Source: an uncultured Lentisphaeria bacterium | Lineage (GTDB): Bacteria > Verrucomicrobiota > Lentisphaeria > Victivallales > Victivallaceae | Length of the DNA stretch: 5,273 bases | Direction of reading: 5' to 3' | Assembly (NCBI GenBank): GCA_937888615.1 | Contig: CALABZ010000243.1 | Location: forward strand, 1 to 5,273 | The notes under the pieces: generated by a model | Told to the model about the DNA's origin: nothing | The model's input: only the letters and a program-made list of their open reading frames with translations | The model's database searches: none | Translations under genes and position numbers: made by a program | Part shown: positions 1-5,172 of the stretch, piece by piece | Numbering within the stretch: the first letter of the stretch is position 1 | Layout of the letters: every line of letters starts with the position of its first letter

Positions 1-927
1 TTTAACCCGGGCTTTGGTTTCATCGTTAAATTTCCGCAAAGGTAATGTCACTATTTCACGACGAGCTCCAAGCTCCGGCAGCAATATCGCATTACGATGA
101 TCTTCAATGGCATAAAGTATGACTGAAGTTAATCTTTTGGCAACTTCCGTATTAGTGCCATCGGGATTGATGTCGCCGCAAGCGCCTGGCATGAATATGG
201 AAAAAGTATCTGGTCCAAGTTCGGCGGAAAGCAGTTCAGAAACTAACCCAGGATAATCAGAGTGCCATTGCTTACCCCAAGTGGTGTTTGCATGACAGGC
301 AAAATCATATAACAAAACCGTCTCACCACCTGCTTTCGTGGTAAAACTTAATATTCCCACTTCCGGGTCAACTGGCGCTGCTGCGCCCACGCACTGGACA
401 TTTTGGGGTGGAGCTAACCAATTATTTTGTTGTGAACCATCCTTGTAACAATAACGGCGATTACTCATGATCCCTTGTATTAAGCCTCGAGAGAAAAAAG
501 GAAGAGCAGGCACTTTGCTCGCGTTAGCTCGTTTAACACAATCAACAAAAGTATCCATAGTATGTTCCAACCATACTAAATCTGTCAACTTCCAGGCTGT
601 ATATTGTTTCAACCATCTTCGGGTAACGGGGCCGGAATGGGTATGACTACAGGTCCAAACTATTCGATCAGCACTGATGCCGGTTTCAGCTGTAATTTGC
701 TCAAGAGCCTTGGCTACAGTCAAGTGTTCAAGATGAATCAAATCAAACAAAGCATACACAAGATGTTGACCAGCTATCTCAATCACCATTACTTTAACTT
801 GAAGAGGAAGTAACGTCCCTTCAGCTAAACGTTCACGTGGATCAAGATCCCCTGCCATTGCAATACCAATTGGAGGAGTAATATCCCCCACCGCAGTACC
901 TACCTTTAATTCTTTACTTGTATTCAT
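1..927 (-). CDS. Neutral/alkaline ceramidase-like hydrolase, N-terminal 309 residues (3' end outside window)
   Basis: The reading frame is open from the ATG at 927 to the window edge, so the C-terminus is missing. Visible family motifs are VGDITPPIG (residues 13-21), SHTHSGP (94-100), CHANT (211-215), SDYPG (223-227) and GACGDINP (248-255). These match the neutral/alkaline non-lysosomal ceramidase N-terminal domain. In characterised ceramidases the two His of the SHTHSGP block and a later His (here probably H212) bind the catalytic zinc. The nucleophilic Ser of the GDVSPN hexapeptide is Asn here (GDINPD), so true ceramide hydrolysis is doubtful; a related amide or ester hydrolase is safer. 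No signal peptide is visible, suggesting a cytoplasmic enzyme. It lies 131 bp downstream of the glycosidase-like gene on the same strand, probably in one operon. The start at 927 has an AAAGGA ribosome binding site 9 bases upstream, but the frame is also open up to an ATG at 1026. Confidence 0.85.
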   Translation of the reverse strand, partial: MNTSKELKVGTAVGDITPPIGIAMAGDLDPRERLAEGTLLPLQVKVMVIEIAGQHLVYALFDLIHLEHLTVAKALEQITAETGISADRIVWTCSHTHSGPVTRRWLKQYTAWKLTDLVWLEHTMDTFVDCVKRANASKVPALPFFSRGLIQGIMSNRRYCYKDGSQQNNWLAPPQNVQCVGAAAPVDPEVGILSFTTKAGGETVLLYDFACHANTTWGKQWHSDYPGLVSELLSAELGPDTFSIFMPGACGDINPDGTNTEVAKRLTSVILYAIEDHRNAILLPELGARREIVTLPLRKFNDETKARVK

Positions 928-936
928 GAGTAATAT

Positions 937-942
937 TCCTTT
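937..942 (-). promoter_or_regulatory. Ribosome binding site supporting the start at 927
   Basis: Read on the minus strand this is AAAGGA, 9 bases before the ATG at 927. The alternative in-frame ATG at 1026 is preceded by an A-rich stretch with no Shine-Dalgarno-like core. This favours the shorter protein. Confidence 0.5.
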
Positions 943-1058
943 TATATTGTATTCATTTAAAGTTTCTAAAAAAGCCAACATTTTTTTAGGTTCATCAGCT
1001 TTAATTTTCCAATACAATCCTTTCATTTTTGGTACTTTTATTGTGCGTTCACAAAATT

Positions 1059-2672
1059 TTACATATTAATTGATTTTATCGCATTTCCAATTCCCGTATT
1101 TTGGGCATAAAAGATATCAACCAATTCCTGACATGCATCCTTACATGAAATTGTAATTTGACCATTATTTTTTAACAATTCACGATCAATTTCAGCGCGC
1201 CTGACAAGGATACGCCAACGCCATTGCCGTTTTGCATAAACTGTCATTTTTCCCTCAATATTATTGAGAATCTCAAACGCATCCGGGAAATCAGCCTCAT
1301 TTTTCCAGGAGCTTAATTGGTTTTTCTCCAAAATGTAAACGGCTTTAACAATATCATCCGCTAATTCTTTTTGATATTCATACGATGCATATTCTTTCAC
1401 CGTTTCTAACGCTGCCTTATCTCCCCAAAAGAATTGCAGGCAGATAATTTTATTAATATCTTCATAGATTCCTTCGGAATATGGAAAACCTCCGGCTAGC
1501 TTATCTTTTGCACTATCCCAAATTAGTTGAAAATGATCCGGCATTGGGTTGGCTCCATACCCACCCCAAGGATGCATCTTATACATGCTGATTTCCGGAA
1601 AACTGACAAGTGGGAAATTACCAGGAACGCCGTTTTTGAGAATGTATTCCGGGTAATAATCTGAATTATCATCGGCAAGCAGAAAATCAATCCAATCCGG
1701 TCTTTGTTCTGTTACATATTTATCAAATTGTTCCCATTCTCCATGAATAAAATGGTCAAAATACCAGGTGGAAAGAATAATTTTGGTTTCAGAAGTTTTT
1801 TCTTTAATAACCTGAGCGATCTTTTTTGCACATTTTATAAATCCATTGCTACCCCATGGCGCACATTTGCTACAAGTGCAGCCGCCTTGATCATATGGCC
1901 AAATGACCAGGTAATCAAGTGTAACATCAGCAAATGCATCCATAATTTCACTTCGTGTTTGGACAATATAATCTTGCCCCTCCTGTGTATTGGGGCAAAT
2001 TTCACAGCGATAATGATCACATGGTTCGGCAAAGTATCCATCATGACCGGCAGTCCAATCTGCACGAAGATGTTCTGGCCTGTTCTTATATCCTTCATTC
2101 GCTAAGCCCAGCAAAACTGCCCCTATTCCAACATTGTTAGCTGCTTTCAATATAACTTTAAGCCGATGAATCATCTCTTGAGCTTCCGGGGCGTCAATTC
2201 CGTTGAAATGATGCATATCAAACCATACAGCAATTGCGTTACATCCCCATAACGCCAGTGATTCAACATATTCTTCTATTTCAGACAATGGTGCGGCATG
2301 ATAAAAATTGTGAAAATGGGTGGCGAAATAAATACCTCGGACTTTTCTTTTCGGTACCGATATTCCCTGCCAGTCAGACATGATCAGTTCATTTTCTTTA
2401 AAAGTCGAGGTATGCAGGAATTTACCCACCCCATACATTACCCCGCGCTCATCGCTTCCAACAATCAATACAGTATTGTTTTTTCTACCGATGCGATATC
2501 CTTCTTGACCAATCGAATTGTCTAAACTTACTTCAATATCGGCCTCCTTAATTTGATCGGTTAACTCAATAATTTCGTTACTGCGATTCTTTACTTCTTG
2601 CTTCAGAATTTTAACGGCTTTGCTGACAATTGGGAGACTGGATGCTGCTTGATTTACATATATTTTTTTCAT
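1059..2672 (-). CDS. Uncharacterised glycoside-hydrolase-like protein with GH20/GH67-type N-terminal domain
   Basis: This is a complete 537-residue protein. Residues 1-95 resemble the small alpha/beta domain that precedes the barrel in GH20, GH67 and GH84 enzymes, with the typical EGYRI (57-61) and VGSDERGVMYGVGKFL (71-86) segments. Residues 112-420 look like a TIM-barrel catalytic region: VRGIYFATHFHNFYH (111-125), LALWGCNAIAVWFDMHHF (139-156), VIWPYDQGGCTCSKCAPWG (256-274), STWYFDHF (301-308), and GGFPYSEGIYEDIN (394-407). The last 110 residues are probably helical and rich in Trp, Arg and Glu. The GGCTCSKC cluster (C265, C267, C270) and C218/C223/C226 could bind a metal. Candidate acid residues are D261 and E400, but the catalytic pair cannot be assigned from sequence alone. 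No signal peptide is evident. Its substrate is unknown; the family suggests a hexosaminide or uronide. The start is the only sensible ATG, and its ribosome binding site (AAGAAG) is weak. It probably heads an operon with the ceramidase-like gene. Confidence 0.8.
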   Translation of the reverse strand: MKKIYVNQAASSLPIVSKAVKILKQEVKNRSNEIIELTDQIKEADIEVSLDNSIGQEGYRIGRKNNTVLIVGSDERGVMYGVGKFLHTSTFKENELIMSDWQGISVPKRKVRGIYFATHFHNFYHAAPLSEIEEYVESLALWGCNAIAVWFDMHHFNGIDAPEAQEMIHRLKVILKAANNVGIGAVLLGLANEGYKNRPEHLRADWTAGHDGYFAEPCDHYRCEICPNTQEGQDYIVQTRSEIMDAFADVTLDYLVIWPYDQGGCTCSKCAPWGSNGFIKCAKKIAQVIKEKTSETKIILSTWYFDHFIHGEWEQFDKYVTEQRPDWIDFLLADDNSDYYPEYILKNGVPGNFPLVSFPEISMYKMHPWGGYGANPMPDHFQLIWDSAKDKLAGGFPYSEGIYEDINKIICLQFFWGDKAALETVKEYASYEYQKELADDIVKAVYILEKNQLSSWKNEADFPDAFEILNNIEGKMTVYAKRQWRWRILVRRAEIDRELLKNNGQITISCKDACQELVDIFYAQNTGIGNAIKSINM

Positions 2673-2738
2673 GACTTCTTCTTTCTATTTTCGGTTGGTT
2701 ATTCCGTTGGGTTCAATACCTCAACCCTCTGGGTCGAC

Positions 2739-2755
2739 TTTAAGATTATCTTGAA
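2739..2755. repeat. Short dyad (8-bp arms, one G-T pair)
   Basis: AAGAT at 2742-2746 and ATCTT at 2748-2752 pair perfectly around a single T. Pairing extends outward by three more positions, one of them a G-T pair. It is the dyad nearest to the glycosidase gene and could equally be an operator or part of an IS end. Confidence 0.45.
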
Positions 2756-2763
2756 TCCGTGAA

Positions 2764-2780
2764 GGAATCACCGTGATTCC
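2764..2780. repeat. Perfect dyad GGAATCAC-C-GTGATTCC
   Basis: The 8-bp arms are exact reverse complements around one central base. No T-run follows on either strand, so it is not an obvious intrinsic terminator. It may be a protein-binding operator or part of the structured end of the neighbouring IS remnant. Confidence 0.65.
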
Positions 2781-2795
2781 CTCATCTTGTTGTTC

Positions 2796-2814
2796 TGACT
2801 GAAAAATTCAGTCA
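2796..2814. repeat. Perfect hairpin TGACTGAA-AAA-TTCAGTCA
   Basis: The 8-bp arms are exact reverse complements with a 3-base loop. It is not followed by a T-run. It sits 16 bp from the preceding dyad and 9 bp from the long palindrome that follows, so it forms part of a hairpin cluster. Confidence 0.65.
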
Positions 2815-2823
2815 TTCACTTCT

Positions 2824-2912
2824 GATTTTCGATCATTTTTTTGAAAAAATCGCCTTTGGCGCGTCACTCGCGACCAGATTGTGCGATTCATCGTTCAAAA
2901 TGACCGAAAATC
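2824..2912. repeat. Long imperfect palindrome with three nested stems
   Basis: The outer stem pairs GATTTTCGATCATTTT (2824-2839) with AAAATGACCGAAAATC (2897-2912), 15 of 16 positions matching. A middle stem pairs AATCGC (2848-2853) with GCGATT (2883-2888). The inner stem pairs TGGCGCG (2857-2863) with CGCG-A-CCA (2869-2876), with one bulged base and the loop TCACT. The whole could extrude as a cruciform of about 90 bases or fold as RNA. It lies in the probable IS1380 3' non-coding end. Confidence 0.65.
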
Positions 2913-2920
2913 CCGATTTT
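2907..2920. repeat. Hairpin AAAATC-CC-GATTTT
   Basis: Six-bp perfect arms with a 2-base spacer. It overlaps the right arm of the long palindrome, so the two structures would be mutually exclusive. It reuses the same GATTTT word seen in the outer stem. Confidence 0.5.
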
Positions 2921-2987
2921 GAGGCGTAAGCCCCCCTTGGCCACTTTTATTACCACCTCCTTTTATTCATACTTGAGTTGTTGATGA

Positions 2988-3323
2988 CTAACATCTTGTG
3001 TATATCTCTCGAAAACAGTCGAACCAGGGACAGGTTCGACTGAACTTCACAATTACAGTATTAGCGTGACGGGTGAATTTGCATCCAATGTAGATCAAAT
3101 CCTGCAACACGGAACGCAACCGCCGCCTGGAAACTTCCACTTTCACCGGCAAGACATCTTGGCACGTCAACGCCTTCTGGCCAATTCGACACAAGCAGTT
3201 ATAGGAGAGTGCCGCCAAATTTAAAATCAAAGCATTGGTGGCAAATTTGCCACTCGGCAGACGCTCTAAGCCCATGTCAGTTTTGAACTCACTGTGGAAT
3301 TGCTCACTGGTGGCATGGACTTC
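2988..3323 (-). pseudogene. IS1380-family transposase, C-terminal fragment (about 111 residues)
   Basis: The peptide starts at the family block HATSEQFHSEFKTDMGLERL and continues with PSGKFATNALILNLAALSYN, then a VSRRRLRSVLQDLIYIGCKF segment and a CPWFDCFREIYTRC end. This is the C-terminal part of IS1380-type DDE transposases. The SEQFHSE glutamate lies in the region of the last catalytic acid. Normal family length is about 430-470 residues, so roughly three quarters is missing, including the first catalytic Asp residues. The reading frame is still open and ends at a natural TAG. The upstream part was replaced by an inverted IS66 fragment, so this is an inactive remnant. Confidence 0.8.
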
Positions 3324-3326
3324 ACT

Positions 3327-4007
3327 AATCACCAAGTCAGGGAACTTCAAGCCAGGATTAAAGAGCTTGAAGATGAAAAGTCTCATCTTCAAACAGAACT
3401 TTCCGAAGCGCTCCAGGCTCCGCTCAACAGATATTCGAAGAAAGAACCGCCTGAAAACCCGAAGAAGCGCGGCGCTCCGATCGGTCATCAGGGATGGTTT
3501 CGCAGCAATCCCGATCATATTGATAAAACCGTCGATGTTTACCTTGATGTCTGTCCGCTTTGCGGCAGCGAAAATATTTCTCCGTGCAACCATACGACAG
3601 AACATATTCAGGAAGATATTGTTGACGGCAAACTTACTGCCACCTGCTTCGTACACTGTTATTACTGGTGTGTCGATTGTAAAAGTATTGTTCACGGTTG
3701 GGGTGAAAATGAAATCCCCAACGCCTTTGTCGGACCGGACGCAAGAGCCAAGGCTTCGTTTTTGCGTCATGAGATCAAAATCTCTTATAACGATGTTCAG
3801 CGAACCTTGCAGCATCTTTGTGGCTTGACCGTCGTTCCCGGTTCTATCGTCGGCTTTGATAACAAGCTTGCTGAAAAATCCAAACCTATTTACGATGGAC
3901 TTAAGCAATCTTTGCGGAAAACTCAGTTCATTCATGCTGACGAAACCGGCTGGAAGCGTGACTGGCTTTGGATTTTCACTAATCCTGACATTCGCTTTCT
4001 CCATGAT
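3327..4007 (+). pseudogene. IS66-family transposase (TnpC-like), truncated after the first catalytic Asp
   Basis: This is an open frame of about 227 codons. It has an N-terminal leucine-zipper-like coiled coil (RELQARIKELEDEKSHLQ, from 3339) and an RYSKKEPPENPKKRGAP segment. A zinc-finger-like region follows, with CPLC (3552-3563) and a second pair CVDC (3669-3680). The start of the IS66 DDE domain comes next, with IHADETGW (about 3930-3953) carrying the first catalytic Asp, then DWLWIFTNPD. Similarity ends near 4007 and the frame runs out at 4136 through non-homologous sequence. The second Asp and the Glu are missing, so it cannot be catalytic. The native start is unclear: an in-frame ATG at 3294 lies inside the IS1380 fragment and one at 3315 sits at the junction. 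No tnpA or tnpB accessory gene is present. Confidence 0.85.
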
Positions 4008-4012
4008 ATTTT

Positions 4013-4600
4013 TCAGCATAAGCAATGCTCCATAGGCGGGAATTCTGTATCGGCGGAAAGGCAATTGATTAAATTGAAATTTCGTCCGAGCATTTCAGCA
4101 ACTTTTTCCCAGCGTTCTTTCATATCCTTCATGTAAAGCCATGGCTTCCAGCCAAGATCAAGATACGTCTTTAGCGCGGCAACCCGGAAATCATCTGAGA
4201 GGAGAGAAAACGTACGGTATCCTTCCTGATAAAGCCGATGCATACATGCAACACTGACAGATTTTCCCAGATGATGTCCGCGCATTTCCGGGTGCGTCAT
4301 AACCCAACCCAATACGCCAAGATCCGGAAATTCCGTAATGTCTGTTGTCTCCGCTCCGGCAGAAGCCGCGAAAAATCCGGTGGCTATTTCTTCGATAAGG
4401 AACATTCCCCTGGGAAGCACTTTTTTACGGTAGTTATGAAACTGCTCAACGGACCAAGTAGAAAAGCCCACTGATTCCCGTAGTACGTTGTAGTGATCCA
4501 GTTCGCTGTCCAGAATATTCCGCAAACGGAACCCATCTGCCACAACAAGTTTCGGCATGTTTGTTGTTTTGGCATTGAAAATCATTCTAAGTTGTGCCAT
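4013..4600 (-). CDS. GNAT-family N-acetyltransferase
   Basis: This is a 195-residue protein predicted to transfer an acetyl group from acetyl-CoA to an amine; the acceptor is unknown. The GNAT signature is clear. Motif A is LGWVMTHPEMRGHHLGKSV (97-115), with the acetyl-CoA pyrophosphate loop RGHHLG (107-112). Motif B is SLLSDDFRVAALKTYLDLGW (132-151), a typical beta-strand/helix pair ending in the DLGW element. The length is normal to slightly long. The last 20 or so residues (NLINCLSADTEFPPMEHCLC) have no GNAT character and end beside the IS66 breakpoint, so the tail may be altered. The start is supported by AGGAG 8 bases upstream. It is flanked by relics on both sides and appears to be a single-gene unit with its own upstream region. 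It is probably cytoplasmic. Confidence 0.85.
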   Translation of the reverse strand: MAQLRMIFNAKTTNMPKLVVADGFRLRNILDSELDHYNVLRESVGFSTWSVEQFHNYRKKVLPRGMFLIEEIATGFFAASAGAETTDITEFPDLGVLGWVMTHPEMRGHHLGKSVSVACMHRLYQEGYRTFSLLSDDFRVAALKTYLDLGWKPWLYMKDMKERWEKVAEMLGRNFNLINCLSADTEFPPMEHCLC

Positions 4601-4608
4601 TTTTTATG

Positions 4609-4613
4609 CTCCT
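4609..4613 (-). promoter_or_regulatory. Ribosome binding site of the GNAT gene
   Basis: AGGAG on the minus strand, 8 bases before the ATG at 4600. It selects that start over the in-frame ATG codons at residues 6 and 15. Confidence 0.75.
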
Positions 4614-4625
4614 ATTCTACGAATT

Positions 4626-4640
4626 GGTTTTGTCAAAACC
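4626..4640. promoter_or_regulatory. Operator-like perfect dyad GGTTTTG-T-CAAAACC upstream of GNAT gene
   Basis: Seven-bp exact inverted arms surround a single T, 26 bp upstream of the GNAT start. On the minus strand it contains TTGACA, which resembles a -35 box, but no good -10 box lies 16-18 bp downstream. A repressor-binding site is possible; no regulator gene is present in the window to pair with it. Confidence 0.35.
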
Positions 4641-4728
4641 TTATTTGTTAAATTGTTATTAAGTTGTTATCTACGAAAGAGAAAGCTCTATGCGAAATTT
4701 CGTGAACGTACGAATTGTTTGAAATAGG

Positions 4729-4786
4729 TGCATCTGGGCCTAAATTGATATTCTCTAAAACAATCAATTAAAAGAGATCAGATGCA
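4729..4786. repeat. Nested inverted repeat
   Basis: TGCATCTG (4729-4736) pairs exactly with CAGATGCA (4779-4786). Inside it AATTGAT (4743-4749) pairs exactly with ATCAATT (4763-4769). The start codon of a 12-codon frame lies within the right outer arm. The structure could be an IS end, a small non-autonomous element, or a regulatory fold; nothing in the sequence decides between these. Confidence 0.5.
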
Positions 4787-4844
4787 GAATAAAGGTACAT
4801 CGGACTTGTCATTTGCCTAGATAGTGTCGTCAATAATTTAGAAC

Positions 4845-5145
4845 CCAAGCGGCGGGCATGTTGACATTAAAAAAGGGCATATCCTTATTATGGTTGAACA
4901 TTATCTTCCCAGTCGGCAACACTTGAACATCTGAAATATATTTATCAGATCCCCCCTTGCGTCCAAGCGCCTCCCGCAATCCATAACCGTCGACATCATC
5001 ACCCACCGCACCAACCAAATACGTCTCAACGCCTTGCTTTCTCACATGATAGACAACATTTCGTCGGCCCCCCGCCGATAATCCGTCGTTCCGGGAATAT
5101 ATTCCAGAACAATTCACCAATCCCGATTATTATTTGTCTTTGCAA
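4845..5145 (-). pseudogene. PfkB-family sugar kinase (fructokinase-like), frameshifted and truncated
   Basis: The remnant covers about the first 100 codons of a kinase family that is normally around 300 residues. A TTG start at 5145 has AAGGA 8 bases upstream and gives MQRQIIIGIGELFWNIFPER followed by RIIGGGPT, the canonical PfkB N-terminus. At an AAA run (plus-strand 5059-5061) the frame shifts by one. Removing one A restores a GGxPTNVVYHVRK block. The second frame continues with GVETYLVGAVGDDVDGYGL, REALGRKG, SDKYISDVQVLPTGKIM and FNVNMPAAW. Similarity stops at the Trp (4845) and a stop codon follows at 4830. The catalytic GAGD motif and ATP-binding half are absent, so it is non-functional. 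In the second frame an ATG at 5120 would give a 96-codon frame, but its first 19 codons are out of frame with the family. It lies 27 bp downstream of another co-oriented coding fragment, suggesting a former operon. Confidence 0.8.
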
Positions 5146-5153
5146 GTTTATTA

Positions 5154-5158
5154 TCCTT
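5154..5158 (-). promoter_or_regulatory. Ribosome binding site for the TTG start of the PfkB remnant
   Basis: AAGGA on the minus strand, 8 bases before the TTG at 5145. This spacing, and the fit of the following residues to the PfkB N-terminus, select TTG as the original start. Confidence 0.55.
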
Positions 5159-5172
5159 ATTGTATATTCACT

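Larger units (their letters stand above)
2673..2987. other. Hairpin-rich non-coding region between glycosidase gene and IS1380 remnant
   Basis: No convincing gene is present in these 315 bases. A frame of about 50 codons is open on the plus strand (about 2777-2928), but it lacks a start codon and a ribosome binding site. The stretch contains at least five dyads between 2739 and 2920, listed separately where strong. It must hold the promoter of the glycosidase-like gene, but no clear -35/-10 pair is visible. The part nearest 2988 directly follows the IS1380 transposase stop codon. It is probably the non-coding 3' end of that element, which in this family often carries structured DNA. The element's outer end may lie near 2725-2740 (CCCTCTGGGTCGACTTTAAG), but its matching inverted repeat is not in the window. 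Confidence 0.6.
2988..4007. mobile_element. Composite scar of two truncated insertion sequences (IS1380 and IS66 type)
   Basis: Two transposase fragments of unrelated families lie in opposite orientation and meet at about 3320-3340. Neither has both its ends. The left fragment ends with its natural stop codon at 2988. The right one stops matching IS66 just after its first catalytic Asp, about 10 bp before the stop codon of the GNAT gene. The simplest reading is that one element inserted into or recombined with the other, followed by deletion. No intact terminal inverted repeats or target duplications were found. A long antisense frame through the whole scar (4064 down to 2988) is a chimera of both fragments and not a gene. 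Confidence 0.75.
4601..4844. other. Intergenic region with inverted repeats, no full gene
   Basis: These 244 bases separate the GNAT start from the end of the sugar-kinase remnant. They hold the GNAT ribosome binding site and dyad, the palindrome CGAAATTTCG (4693-4702), and three copies of TACGAA (near 4618, 4671 and 4710), two of which continue as TACGAATTG. A nested inverted repeat lies at 4729-4786. A 12-codon plus-strand frame (4782-4820, MQNKGTSDLSFA) is preceded by AAAGAGA and ends at TAG. It may be the 5' stub of a lost gene. No terminator with a T-run is visible. Confidence 0.5.

Noticed and set aside
604..813. 69-codon plus-strand open frame
   Set aside because: It lies antisense to the ceramidase-like gene, whose motifs are clear. 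It has no family features.
1704..2525. Several open frames on both strands inside the glycosidase-like gene
   Set aside because: All are in other frames of a gene with recognisable domain structure along its full length.
2777..2928. Plus-strand open frame of about 50 codons in the hairpin region
   Set aside because: No plausible start codon or ribosome binding site. Openness is probably a by-product of the palindromic sequence.
3235..3828. 197-codon plus-strand open frame
   Set aside because: It overlaps the IS66 fragment in another frame and is rich in Arg/Ser/Lys with no family signature.
4238..4575. Open frames overlapping the GNAT gene on both strands
   Set aside because: The GNAT frame has both acetyl-CoA motifs and a ribosome binding site; the others have neither.
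4729..4786. Integron attC site or intrinsic terminator
   Set aside because: No GTTRRRY/RYYYAAC core pairs for attC, and no T-run after the stem on either strand for a terminator.
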